From assembly GCA_001023535.1 (NCBI GenBank), contig CP011020.1:5590509-5654508 (forward strand): a stretch of DNA of 64,000 bases, in the 5' to 3' direction. The position numbers and the translations under genes are program-made. The notes under the pieces were generated by a model. It was not told where the DNA came from and ran no database searches. It worked only from the letters and a program-made list of their open reading frames with translations. The stretch is from Pseudomonas chlororaphis. Lineage in GTDB: Bacteria; Pseudomonadota; Gammaproteobacteria; Pseudomonadales; Pseudomonadaceae. Below are positions 17,531 through 26,483 of the stretch, one piece after another; position 1 is the stretch's first letter; each line of letters begins with the position of its first letter.

Positions 17531-18544
17531 CTACGTTGGTGGCAGAAAGAAATCTGGCATGGCATGAGGCTGCAAGTAGAAGACGTGGGACACCACCTTC
17601 TGCCTGAAAGCCTCATCCAGTGCAGCCGAGAAGCTCGCCACATTCGCAGTGACCTGCTCCCTTCGCAGCAGCCCACGCCAATGCGGCCTGCCATCGTGAG
17701 GCGATTCCCAGTTCAGCAGGTAGACCAGGGCTGAGTGCGCGAACTGTATCCCCTCGGTTCCCGCGACGAAGTGCAGGTGGATATGGGAGTCAGTGTGTTC
17801 CTCCTTCTCCTCCAGGTCCCATGCGGTAAACAACGATTGGACTGCACTGCCGAAATCCGTGCGACGGGCTCCTTCGCGATCAGTGAAGCTCACGTCGTCA
17901 ATGGTCATTGCCCACTGCTCTGTGTGGCCCTCGCTGGTCTTATCGGAGCCAAGCAGTCTGTCCTTGCGGAAGCGTAAGTGTATCCCTGCGCCGGCACCGA
18001 TTTTGTAGGCGACGTCGCCAGCCAAGACACCCAGTAGGTTCTCCCGCATAGCTGTCGCCAGCGGGATGTTGAAGTTCTTGTTGGCCTTCTTCATGTGCCT
18101 TGCCTCGAACAGCATCCAGAGGCTGTGGAATTTCCAAGCCACCAGCAATGGCATGCCCACTAGATCGGCGTAGTTCTGCAGGCGCCCCATGTACTCGGGC
18201 TTGAATGACAATAGCTTGTCCTTCTTTGACTTCACCTCGATTAGTACGGGGGACTTACTGGTCTGGGTGGAGAACTTCGCCAGAAGGTCAGGCACCTGAA
18301 ACTCCTGCTTGGAGGCAATGGGCACCTGATGCTGGTCTAGCTTGTGAAGGAGCTGGCACTTCCCGAGCCAGGCGCACACGACTGAGAATTCGTCCTCAAT
18401 CGGCAGTCCGATGTCCAGGCGGCGAACTCGCTCGGCCACTGCTGCGGCGTCCGCGTCATATCCCAGCTCCGCCAGAACATCCTGGATGAGTCTCGGTAGG
18501 TCAAGCGGTGCCGCCGTCTCTTTTTTCTTAGTTTCTATGTCCAT
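17531..18544 (-). CDS. Putative PD-(D/E)XK nuclease-domain protein
   Basis: The protein of about 337 residues starts at the ATG at 18544, preceded by GGGAGG. A classical PD-(D/E)XK core is visible near residues 85-120: VPDLLAKFS, then SPVLIEVKSKKDK, then YMGRLQNYADLVGMPLLVAW. This matches Asp ... Glu-x-Lys followed by the helix that often carries a Gln. The C-terminal half is unassigned and ends in a hydrophobic strand region. It is divergent from gajA, sharing a 289-bp intergenic region. It could be a restriction-like effector of a two-gene system with the downstream gene, or an accessory to Gabija. Confidence 0.68.
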   Translation of the reverse strand: MDIETKKKETAAPLDLPRLIQDVLAELGYDADAAAVAERVRRLDIGLPIEDEFSVVCAWLGKCQLLHKLDQHQVPIASKQEFQVPDLLAKFSTQTSKSPVLIEVKSKKDKLLSFKPEYMGRLQNYADLVGMPLLVAWKFHSLWMLFEARHMKKANKNFNIPLATAMRENLLGVLAGDVAYKIGAGAGIHLRFRKDRLLGSDKTSEGHTEQWAMTIDDVSFTDREGARRTDFGSAVQSLFTAWDLEEKEEHTDSHIHLHFVAGTEGIQFAHSALVYLLNWESPHDGRPHWRGLLRREQVTANVASFSAALDEAFRQKVVSHVFYLQPHAMPDFFLPPT

Positions 18545-18833
18545 GGACCTCCCATCCCAACGACTAAGTCTAGTAAGGATAGCCGTAGCCTTAGCAGACG
18601 CGGTAGGCGGACCACCCTCAGGTCGCACCAGATGGCCTGTGTCGAGTCAGGAGGCCTTTACAAAGGCGTGGTGCCGACCGGTTCCATCCGCTTCCGGCCA
18701 ATAGCGGCCCTGGTTGCACGCGCGGTACGCGAACCGACCCGAAGGAGCTCTCAAGTGGCGATACAGTCGAATCGCACCTACCATGAGGCACTAGAATCAG
18801 TAGATTGGTTTCCGCTAGACAAGGAGGGTCGAA

Positions 18834-20705
18834 GTGCATCTTGTGCGTGTTCGCGTCCGGAACTTCAGAGGCATCGCCTACGGTGAGGTCCATTTCAATG
18901 GACACACTGCTTTTATTGGCGACAACAACGCCGGCAAGTCCACATTGCTGGAAGCGGTGGATCTGGTACTTGGCCCGGAGCGCCTGAGTCGCCGCCCTGT
19001 AATTGATGAGCACGATTTCTATGCAGGTACGTACGTAGATCCGGCCAAGAACGAGGTCGTCCCGATCCAGATCGAGGTTATTGTCGCTGGACTTTCCGAT
19101 GAGCAGCTGCGGCATTTCCGCGACCATATCGAGTGGTGGGATTCACAGGCCAAGAGATTGCTTGTGGGGCCCCCCCCAGAGGGAACAGACGCCCCCCATG
19201 TTGGCGCAGCAATACGCGTCTTCTTCAACGGCTGGTATGACGTACAAGAGGACGACTTCGCTGGGGATACCTTTTACGCCACTCCCGAAATGCCGGATGG
19301 CTCCTACCTGCGGTTCTCTGCGCCCGACAAACGAAAGTGCGGTTTTCTTTATCTTCGCACCCTACGAACCGGCGCCCGCGCACTCAGCCTAGAGCGAGGC
19401 TCTTTGTTGGACGTAATCCTTCGGCTGAAGGAGACACGACTGACAATGTGGGAAGACTTGCTCGACCAACTGAGGGCATTGCCAGTTGGAGAGACCGAGG
19501 ATATCGGCGAGTTACTTGTCGCAGTCCAGGATGCAGTACGGCACTACGTACCATCCGACTGGGCAGAGCAACCCCACATGCGGGTTTCGGACCTCACCCG
19601 CGACATGCTCCGTCGAACCCTGACTGTATTCATGGGCACTGGAGCGAAAAGGCCGGACGGCTCCGTCTATTCCGCCCCATATCAGCACCAAGGCACTGGC
19701 ACGATTAACACGCTGGTATTGGCTCTGTTGTCTATCATCGCCGAACTCAAGCAAAGCGTGATCTTCGCAATGGAAGAGCCAGAGATCGCGCTTCCGCCGC
19801 ACACCCAGAAACGAATTATCAATTCGCTACGCCAGAAATCGGCACAGGCCATCTTCACCTCCCACTCACCCTACGTGCTGGAGGAGTTCGATCCTGCCCA
19901 GGTGGTGGTTCTCAAGCGCACGGCCGGTGTTATGACCGGAGTTCCTGCAACATACCCACCAGCAGTCAAGCCCAAGGCTTATCGCACAGAGTTTAAAGCT
20001 CGGTTCTGCGAAGCTCTACTTGCCCGCTACGTGCTTGTGCTTGAGGGCCGTACAGAGTTCGACGCATTGCCTGCCGCCGCCCGCCGGCTCGCCGAGCTGG
20101 ATCCCACGCGATTCAAATCTCTCGAAAATCTTGGAGTGGCTATCGTCGATGCTCGCGGCGAGACCAATGTCGCTCCTCTGGGTGCATTCTTCCGGTCTCT
20201 CGGCAAGATCGTATTCGCGGTGTTCGACAAGCAATCACAGGAGGCGCTCGCAACCATCACTGCCTCGGTCGATCATGCCTATGAGTCCGCGACTAAGGGC
20301 TTCGAAAACCTTGTGTTGTATGGCGTGTCTGAGGTCGTACTCCGCAGCTATGCTGCTGTTGTAGTTGCTGGCGGCGATTGGCCGCAGCATCTCGCGGCAT
20401 GGACGCCAACGCCCGCAACGCCGCTGGCCGATCTGCAGGCGGCTCTATCGAGCTATTTCAGCTGGGCCAAGGGTGGTGGCGACGCCGGCGACTTGCTCGC
20501 CTCATGCCCAACCGCCAATGACATGCCTGAATACGTGAGAACCACGCTGGCAGCCATCAAGAACGTCATTGAGCCACCTCCGCTGCTTCCGCTACCTCCC
20601 CAGGTAGCAGGCGTGCCCCCTCTCCCAGAGGCGGCAGCCAAATCGCCGCCATTGGCAGCCGCCTATGGGAAGTTCCAACCGTCCCCACCCCAGCCTCTGG
20701 CATGA
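18834..20705 (+). CDS. gajA: Gabija GajA-like OLD-family ATP-dependent endonuclease
   Basis: This 623-residue protein has an SMC-like ATPase with Walker A IGDNNAGKSTLLEAV at about residue 28. A signature-like HQGTGTINTLVLALL lies near 285, and Walker B FAMEEPEIALPP near 311. The TOPRIM domain follows, with the conserved Glu in VLVLEGRTEFDALP near residue 403 and Asp in IVDARGETN and VFDKQ. OLD nuclease plus an adjacent UvrD-like helicase defines class 2 OLD/Gabija, in which GajA cuts DNA when nucleotides are depleted during phage infection. The start is a GTG with AAGGAGG six bases upstream. A proline-rich tail overlaps the helicase start by four bases. The symbol is by analogy. Confidence 0.85.
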   Translation: MHLVRVRVRNFRGIAYGEVHFNGHTAFIGDNNAGKSTLLEAVDLVLGPERLSRRPVIDEHDFYAGTYVDPAKNEVVPIQIEVIVAGLSDEQLRHFRDHIEWWDSQAKRLLVGPPPEGTDAPHVGAAIRVFFNGWYDVQEDDFAGDTFYATPEMPDGSYLRFSAPDKRKCGFLYLRTLRTGARALSLERGSLLDVILRLKETRLTMWEDLLDQLRALPVGETEDIGELLVAVQDAVRHYVPSDWAEQPHMRVSDLTRDMLRRTLTVFMGTGAKRPDGSVYSAPYQHQGTGTINTLVLALLSIIAELKQSVIFAMEEPEIALPPHTQKRIINSLRQKSAQAIFTSHSPYVLEEFDPAQVVVLKRTAGVMTGVPATYPPAVKPKAYRTEFKARFCEALLARYVLVLEGRTEFDALPAAARRLAELDPTRFKSLENLGVAIVDARGETNVAPLGAFFRSLGKIVFAVFDKQSQEALATITASVDHAYESATKGFENLVLYGVSEVVLRSYAAVVVAGGDWPQHLAAWTPTPATPLADLQAALSSYFSWAKGGGDAGDLLASCPTANDMPEYVRTTLAAIKNVIEPPPLLPLPPQVAGVPPLPEAAAKSPPLAAAYGKFQPSPPQPLA

Positions 20706-22414
20706 CTGAAGTGTGGAGCGATCAGAAGCGCGACTTTCTGGAGTGCACCAGGCACGCCCTGGCGCTAGGTGGCCCTGGTGCCGGTAAAACACACGTCGCA
20801 CTGGTCAAAGCTCGCAATGAGATTCGCTCAGGAGTACTCAAGCCAGGCCAGAAGGTCCTTTTCTTGAGCTTCGCCAGACCGACCGTAGCGCGCATCATCG
20901 AAAAGGCTTCTGAGCTGATTTCTCGCGAGGATCTGAAGCAACTAGAGGTCAGCACGTACCACGGTTTCGCATGGAGCATTCTCCGAAGCCATGCCTATCT
21001 GTTGAATGGCAGACCGAACCTGCAGCTTCTGCCACCGCCCGAAGCAGCAGCGCATTTGGCAGATATCGATAAGGCCCAGCACGAAAATGAGAAGCGACGC
21101 CTTTTCGAACAGGAGGGCCGCCTGCATTTCGACTTGTTCGCAAGCTTGGCCAGCGAACTGCTGAGCCGCAGTGATCGGTTAGGCGCCATCTTCTCCGACA
21201 CCTATCCCATCATCATCCTCGACGAATTTCAGGACACAAACAGTGATGAATGGGCGCTGATTCAGCAGCTTGGAAAGCGCAGTCGCCTCATTGCACTGGC
21301 CGACCCCGAACAGCGGATCTATGAGTTTCGAGGTGCTGATCCCAGGCGGGTGGGAGAATTTCTGGAGAACTTCGGCGCCGCCCATTTCGATTTCGCGGGT
21401 GAAAATCATCGCAGCAGCGGTACCGATATCACGGCCTATGGGAATGACCTGCTCACTGGCGCAAACAAGGGCAAGGCCTACCAGCAGGTCAAAATCACGC
21501 GTTACGACTTCATGTATGGCAAGAGCCTGCACTTCACCGCCAAGGCTGCAGTGTTCTCGGCGTTGGATCGCCTCAAAAAAGTACCTGACAAATCGATCGC
21601 GATCCTGGTGCCATCCAGGCGGCTGATGCTCGATTTTTCTGACTACCTTTCTTCTGCAGCTGATGGTCTGCCAGCGCTACATCACGACGTCGCAATGGAT
21701 GCTGAACCGCCGGCTCTAGCCGCTGGCGTTATCGCCACGTTACTGGCGGGAGGTACCGCTGGCGATGTGGCGAGCCGCATGCTCGGCGCACTTCACTCGC
21801 ACATTCGTGGGCGGCGCGGGGGCAGGCCTACCCCACAGACCGAGCTTGACCTGGCGGATGCTCTTAGCGGGTTCCTCTCCTCGGGAAAGATCCGCGGCTC
21901 CAAGCGCCTGTTGATTGTCAGCGAAGTTCAGCGCATCTCAGAATTGCGGCGGCAACTGCAATTAACGGGCGACCCTGCGGAAGACTGGTTATACCTGCGC
22001 GGCCTATTGGCATCGTCCACTGCGGAAGCCTTGAAACAAGTAGCAACAGATGCTCGCTACCTACGACTGCTGCACCGAGGCTCAGTATTGCGAACCAATT
22101 TGGGTGCGTTGTGGCGCGCCCAGGGAGAGTACATGGGGGCTGAAGAGGCAGTCCGAAGTGCCTTGATGCAGGAGCATTTCGCTGCAGCCCAAAAGGACTG
22201 GCGTGGCATCCATCTGATGACGATACATAAATCTAAAGGGAAGGAGTTCGACGAGGTCATCATCTACGACGGCCTTTACCAGCGCATTGCCAAAGCCCCG
22301 CAGAATCCAAAAATCTGCGCCCAGGATCTTTTAGTACTGCGGGTGGGCGTGACTCGGGCGATACGTCGGACCACTATTGTGACTCCGAAGCGCGATCCAT
22401 GCCCTTTACTGTGA
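20702..22414 (+). CDS. gajB: Gabija GajB-like UvrD/Rep-family helicase
   Basis: This 570-residue superfamily 1 helicase has Walker A LGGPGAGKTHVAL at residue 22 and motif II ILDEFQDT near 173. Motif III (ALADPEQRIYEFRGAD), motif V (MTIHKSKGKEFDEV near 506) and motif VI (VGVTRAIR near 548) also appear. The length and organisation fit GajB, which senses DNA ends and works with GajA. The start overlaps the gajA stop (ATGA), indicating stoichiometric translation. The protein ends soon after motif VI, shorter than housekeeping UvrD, as in GajB. Confidence 0.85.
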   Translation: MTEVWSDQKRDFLECTRHALALGGPGAGKTHVALVKARNEIRSGVLKPGQKVLFLSFARPTVARIIEKASELISREDLKQLEVSTYHGFAWSILRSHAYLLNGRPNLQLLPPPEAAAHLADIDKAQHENEKRRLFEQEGRLHFDLFASLASELLSRSDRLGAIFSDTYPIIILDEFQDTNSDEWALIQQLGKRSRLIALADPEQRIYEFRGADPRRVGEFLENFGAAHFDFAGENHRSSGTDITAYGNDLLTGANKGKAYQQVKITRYDFMYGKSLHFTAKAAVFSALDRLKKVPDKSIAILVPSRRLMLDFSDYLSSAADGLPALHHDVAMDAEPPALAAGVIATLLAGGTAGDVASRMLGALHSHIRGRRGGRPTPQTELDLADALSGFLSSGKIRGSKRLLIVSEVQRISELRRQLQLTGDPAEDWLYLRGLLASSTAEALKQVATDARYLRLLHRGSVLRTNLGALWRAQGEYMGAEEAVRSALMQEHFAAAQKDWRGIHLMTIHKSKGKEFDEVIIYDGLYQRIAKAPQNPKICAQDLLVLRVGVTRAIRRTTIVTPKRDPCPLL

Positions 22415-22844
22415 ATCAAGATTTCCGCTGCTCACACCTCTCCCTGCTAATCCGGCCGCAGCTGAGCGGTCGTAGGCGCACCTATCTGAAGAGGTAAAGA
22501 GCTCCTCAGTCTCAAAGTTGCTGGCACAGAATGGTTTACGTTAAGTCCGCTTTTGGCCGTTAGTTGCCTTTCTTGAAAGGCCACTTTGGGTCGTCCTGTG
22601 CCGGATATGTCCACGCAGCATGATGGACAAAGCCGATACAAATGAGTGGTCAGTTCGACTGCAAATGGGTGGCCAATGTCTGTGTAATTACCCGCACTGC
22701 CGCTCAACCACAACTGGATAGCCCCCTCGGCTCACTCAAGCCTGCCGTCACCGACTAATATGAGGAACCTGTCATTCAGGTTTCTCGTATCTAGCCACTG
22801 CCGTTTCCAACAACGCTGCTCTGAACTCAAGCCGGAGCAGCTCT
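22415..22844. other. Intergenic right flank of the defence insertion
   Basis: These 430 bases lie between gajB and topB. Short frames exist but none has a ribosome binding site or protein-like composition. No insertion-sequence ends or direct repeats marking the insertion were recognised by eye. Confidence 0.4.
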
Positions 22845-24815
22845 ATGCGCCTCTTCCTCTGCGAGAAACCTTCCCAAGGTCGAGACATTGCCAAAGTGCT
22901 CGGAGCCACCCGACGTGGTGATGGCTGCCTGATCGGCACCGACTCAACCGTCACTTGGTGCATAGGCCACCTGCTGGAGACGGCCCCTCCTGAAGCCTAT
23001 GGGAAGCAGTTCAAGAGTTGGTCGTTGGATCATCTACCGATCATCCCTACGCACTGGCAGGTCGAGGCCAAACCCAAAACTGCGGCACAGCTCAAAGTCA
23101 TCAAGCGCCTGCTCCGTGAGGCTTCCACCGTCGTCATTGCTACCGACGCTGATCGTGAAGGTGAAATGATTGCCCGCGAGCTGTTGGAGCTTTGCAAGTA
23201 TCGAGGCCCCGTGCAGCGCCTCTGGTTATCGGCACTCAACGAGACGTCAATTCGCAAAGCACTGTCTTCACTGAAGTCAGGTCAAGAGACCTTCTCGCTC
23301 TATCAAGCCGCCCTCGCCCGCAGTCGCGCCGACTGGCTGATCGGCATGAACCTCAGTCGTTTGTTTACCCTTCTTGGTCGGAGGGCGGGCTACGACGGCG
23401 TACTGTCGGTTGGACGTGTCCAAACTCCCACCTTGCGCCTGGTGGTTGATCGAGATCGCACAATTGCCAGCTTCGTCTCGGTGCCCTATTGGGAGGTGGA
23501 TGTGCACCTGGCCTCAATGGGCCATCCATTCATTGCGTCGTGGTCACCACCAAGTTCAGAACAGGACGAGTCCGGCCGCTGCATTCAGCAGACACTAGCA
23601 AGTCAGGCGACCCAAGCGATTTCTAACACTAGGACCGCCACAGTGCGCTCTTTGCAGACTGAGCATCTCCGTGAAGCCCCGCCCTTGCCCTTCGATTTGA
23701 GCACCCTGCAAGAAGTCTGCTCGCGCAAGCTGGGGCTAGGTGTACAGGAAGTCCTGAACATCGCCCAAGCGCTGTATGAAACGCACAAAGCCACCACCTA
23801 CCCGCGCAGCGATTGTCGTTATCTGCCGGAAAGTATGTTCGACGAGGCTCCGGCGGTCCTTGATGCCCTGCTCAAAACGGATCCCGCATTACGGCCTGCA
23901 CTCGCAAGCCTCGACCGATCGTTACGCTCACGGGCATGGAACGATGCCAAGGTCACCGCGCATCATGGCATCATCCCCACTACTGAGCCGGCGAATCTGG
24001 CGCGGATGTCTGAACAAGAGCGCCAAGTCTACGAACAAATTCGTAGTCACTACCTCGCGCAATTTCTTCCGCAACATGAGTTTGACCGGACCCAGGTCGA
24101 ACTGGAGTGTGGCGCAGAGCGATTGACCGCTGTAGGTAAACAGATCCTGGTCCAAGGCTGGAAAGGCTTGCTCCACGATACATCTGAGGAGGATGAGTCC
24201 AGTCGAAAAGCCCAAGTCTTACCCGTCTTGCAACAGGGCACACAGTGCACAGTAAACAATGTCGAACTAAAGTCGATGCACACCAGCGCGCCCAAGCCGC
24301 TCACCGAGGGCGATCTGATCAAGGCGATGAAAAACGTAGCCAAGCTGGTCAACGACCCACGCCTGAAACAAAAACTCCGGGACACCACAGGTATCGGTAC
24401 CGAAGCCACTCGAGCCGGCATCATCAAGGGATTGATTGATCGGGGTTATTTGCAAAAGAAGAAACGCGCTTTAGTGGCCTCCGCAGCGGCTCATACCCTG
24501 ATCGAAGCGGTACCCGCAGCAGTTACGGATCCAGGTATGACGGCGATCTGGGAGCAGGCGCTAGACGAAATCGAAGCAGGACGTCTAACCCTTGATGCAT
24601 TCGTCGCCAAGCAGGCGAACTGGGTCACGCAATTGGTCGAACACTGCGCAGAGCTCACCTTGGCGTTACCGGTCGAAAAAAGCGGCCTAGCCTGCCCCAT
24701 TTGCAACGCATCAATGCGCAGACGCACGGGAAAATCAGGGCCGTACTGGTCCTGCTCCCACTACCCGGACTGCAAGGGCACCATCCCAATCAGAAAAGAT
24801 ACGCGACGCCCATGA
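22845..24815 (+). CDS. topB: ICE DNA topoisomerase III (type IA)
   Basis: This 656-residue protein carries the TOPRIM domain at its N terminus (MRLFLCEKPSQGRDIAKVLG, then IATDADREGEMIA near residue 101). The active-site tyrosine lies in TTYPRSDCRYLP near residue 318. A C-terminal four-cysteine zinc ribbon (CPIC ... CSHYPDC) lies near residue 617. Type IA topoisomerases of ICEs decatenate or relax DNA during replication and transfer. The ATG at 22845 follows a weak GGAG-like site. It is the expected partner of ssb but is here separated from it by the defence cargo. Confidence 0.93.
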   Translation: MRLFLCEKPSQGRDIAKVLGATRRGDGCLIGTDSTVTWCIGHLLETAPPEAYGKQFKSWSLDHLPIIPTHWQVEAKPKTAAQLKVIKRLLREASTVVIATDADREGEMIARELLELCKYRGPVQRLWLSALNETSIRKALSSLKSGQETFSLYQAALARSRADWLIGMNLSRLFTLLGRRAGYDGVLSVGRVQTPTLRLVVDRDRTIASFVSVPYWEVDVHLASMGHPFIASWSPPSSEQDESGRCIQQTLASQATQAISNTRTATVRSLQTEHLREAPPLPFDLSTLQEVCSRKLGLGVQEVLNIAQALYETHKATTYPRSDCRYLPESMFDEAPAVLDALLKTDPALRPALASLDRSLRSRAWNDAKVTAHHGIIPTTEPANLARMSEQERQVYEQIRSHYLAQFLPQHEFDRTQVELECGAERLTAVGKQILVQGWKGLLHDTSEEDESSRKAQVLPVLQQGTQCTVNNVELKSMHTSAPKPLTEGDLIKAMKNVAKLVNDPRLKQKLRDTTGIGTEATRAGIIKGLIDRGYLQKKKRALVASAAAHTLIEAVPAAVTDPGMTAIWEQALDEIEAGRLTLDAFVAKQANWVTQLVEHCAELTLALPVEKSGLACPICNASMRRRTGKSGPYWSCSHYPDCKGTIPIRKDTRRP

Positions 24816-24836
24816 CGCATCAATGGAATGTACCGA

Positions 24837-25094
24837 TCAGTGTGTCATTAACGGAGACTGATCCCTCTCCAGGTCAATTAGCGGTTGTCCGATTTCACGG
24901 GCCAAGGCGATGCCCGTCGAAATCCATATCTGTCCCAATTCATTGAACGCTTTCAGGTGTGCAGGATCTTCGTTGAGCCAATGGACAAGACTGTCCAAGT
25001 GTTCGGGGTTATCAGGACAATCATGGATCTTGATGAACAACTCCAGTGTTCGATCCCAAATCAAATCCGTGACGTCCTTGCTCGACTCTTCCAT
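24837..25094 (-). CDS. Small protein resembling the FecR/PupR N-terminal (DUF4880) domain
   Basis: This protein of about 85 residues contains the pattern seen at the N terminus of FecR-type anti-sigma regulators: a helix, then LVHWLNEDPAHLKAFNELGQIW. The rest of a FecR protein (membrane segment and periplasmic domain) is absent, so this is a free-standing cytoplasmic domain. It might bind an ECF sigma factor, but none is encoded nearby. It opposes the flanking ICE genes. The ATG at 25094 is preferred to an upstream TTG. Confidence 0.55.
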   Translation of the reverse strand: MEESSKDVTDLIWDRTLELFIKIHDCPDNPEHLDSLVHWLNEDPAHLKAFNELGQIWISTGIALAREIGQPLIDLERDQSPLMTH

Positions 25095-25302
25095 GCTCAA
25101 CCATCCCTCAATGCGGCCCTGTTAGACCAATCATCTCTCACTGACCACCCTGGGCTCTGATGCCGAGGAATAGAAACCACATCGCGATGCAATGCAATTT
25201 CAGTCATCATTACAACCTAACAAGTCGATACTCAACCTTTAAGGATGTTCATGTCAACGGGTCTTTGCTCAACCATTCGGGTTGAACCGGAGAACTCATC
25301 AC

Positions 25303-25644
25303 TTGGCACATAAACATCCAACCCAAGCCCAAATCGGGCGCATGATCGCGAAGCACCGCACCGAGCGTAATCTGACCCAGGAAGAGGTGGCTGAACGCTT
25401 AGGGATCGGCAGCGAAGCCATCTCGCGCCTGGAACGGGGTGTGGTGGAGCTTTCCGTGGTCAAGCTGATGCAGCTGGCGGATATTTTTGACTGCCGTATG
25501 GATGAACTGCTGACGGAGTCGAGCAATCGTCCCAATGACCAAGGCCAGATGATTGCGGGCCTACTGAGTGGACTGGAGGAAAGCGACCGCGCCTTTATCC
25601 TGACGACTGTCGAACAATTGGCCGCTCATCTGGGCAGCAAGTAA
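25303..25644 (+). CDS. XRE-family transcriptional regulator
   Basis: The helix-turn-helix is typical of the Cro/CI type: IGRMIAKHRTERNLTQEEVA, then GIGSEAISRLERGVVELSV. A short helical C-terminal part (LLSGLEESDRAFILTTVEQL) probably mediates dimerisation. A TTG start at 25303 is favoured by GGAGAA eight bases upstream; an in-frame TTG lies at 25282. A small inverted repeat TCAACC/GGTTGA (25269-25285) overlaps the start region and could be its own operator. It precedes a long leader region and the DUF3577 gene, which it may control. Confidence 0.85.
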   Translation: MAHKHPTQAQIGRMIAKHRTERNLTQEEVAERLGIGSEAISRLERGVVELSVVKLMQLADIFDCRMDELLTESSNRPNDQGQMIAGLLSGLEESDRAFILTTVEQLAAHLGSK

Positions 25645-25781
25645 GCTCATCATTCGCTGGAGTTCGATATGGAAACCCTGAGGTGGACGCTCTGCCTTGG
25701 CCTTGACGTCGCCCCGCCCCCTTTGCTGTAGTACCTCAGGATCATCGCCAACGGCGACCCAAGACCGACTCGCTCCGGGTA

Positions 25782-25816
25782 GCTCGGTCGGACTCTTAGA
25801 GTTCGGAGCCTTTTCT
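25782..25816 (+). terminator. Terminator-like hairpin after the XRE gene
   Basis: CGGACTC (25789-25795) pairs with GAGTTCG (25799-25805), and outside it GCTC (25782-25785) pairs with GAGC (25806-25809) after a 3-base bulge. CCTTTTCT follows. It lies about 140 bases after the XRE stop, so it could end that transcript or act as an attenuator. Confidence 0.4.
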
Positions 25817-25860
25817 CTTCTCCGGAATTGCATTCCTGACTTGTGCTCGACCTGATTGCT

Positions 25861-25911
25861 GAGGCGGATGACCGTTGTTGCTTCTACCAGGCAACAACGG
25901 TCATCCGCCTC
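25861..25911. repeat. 21-bp perfect inverted repeat (hairpin, 9-nt loop)
   Basis: GAGGCGGATGACCGTTGTTG plus one C (25861-25881) is the exact complement of 25891-25911, around the loop TTCTACCAG. One wobble and two further pairs extend the stem outward. No T-tract follows. The perfection of both arms suggests recent origin or strong selection. Confidence 0.85.
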
Positions 25912-26230
25912 GGCGATTGTATTCAGTCCCGGGGCCCACCGGGGAAACACTGGGCACCCTTTGTGCGCGGATGCGTGCCAGCAATTTCCGACCCAGGCCA
26001 CGACAAGGGTCGGTTGGCGAGTCGTGACGCGGTTTAATCAAGCTTTGCGAGGGGCTTGTCCGCTGTGTGAGACGGCCAAAGGTGGCTTTTCTCTTCTTCG
26101 CCTGGCCGCACGCCGGGCCCACTCTTCATTTTTTTCATTCCAGTGACCGCCACAGTATTCCGGCCCTAAAAATTCGGGTTGCAGCGTCTTGACGCTCCCC
26201 TGTGACAGGCTTATACAAAGGGCGTGGTTC

Positions 26231-26357
26231 GCTGTCGTTGACAGCCCAGCCCAGGTAGCTTGAACCTTCAAGGCTACGCCACGTTCGTGGTGGTTTACCC
26301 AAGTGCGATTAGCATCCGGAAGCTCGCACGGTTACCGCTCCAGCGGTGATGAATGCC
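26231..26357 (+). ncRNA. Structured leader RNA, copy A (upstream of the DUF3577 gene)
   Basis: Five successive hairpins can be drawn: GCTGTC/GACAGC (26231-26245), GTAGC/GCTAC (26255-26277), CCAC/GTGG (26279-26290), GTGCGA/TCGCAC (26303-26329) and TTACCG/CGGTGA (26332-26349). Copy B at 49117-49243 keeps all five while changing bases on both sides of the third stem (CCAC/GTGG to TCAC/GTGA). It also changes one side of the first and fifth in pairing-compatible ways. This indicates selection for RNA structure. The element lies about 200 bases before the DUF3577 start. From memory, published candidate RNA motifs are named after DUF3577 and DUF3085; identity with either is untested. Confidence 0.7.
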
Positions 26358-26483
26358 CACTCCCCCGCCTGCGGATTTTTGCCACAGACATCCCTCTGCT
26401 GTATCGCTATTCACCCAGAGCATCGTCCTGTCCCTCATCAATACCGATGGCGGGCAGCTCATTGCTGATCCTCACCTTACCCA

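Larger units (their letters stand above)
25645..26230. other. Long non-coding stretch with strong hairpins
   Basis: No credible protein is encoded in these 586 bases. Open frames occur on both strands but they run through perfect inverted repeats and lack ribosome binding sites. A terminator-like hairpin (25782-25816) and a 21-bp perfect hairpin (25861-25911) lie here, followed by a structured leader. The stretch may be a regulatory leader or the source of a small RNA. Confidence 0.5.

Noticed and set aside
22447..22713. 88-codon minus-strand frame between gajB and topB
   Set aside because: No ribosome binding site and no protein-like pattern; chance frame in the insertion flank.
25561..26001. 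146-codon minus-strand frame
   Set aside because: It overlaps the XRE gene and runs through both arms of the perfect 21-bp hairpin, which accounts for its repeated AEADDRCC-like peptide.
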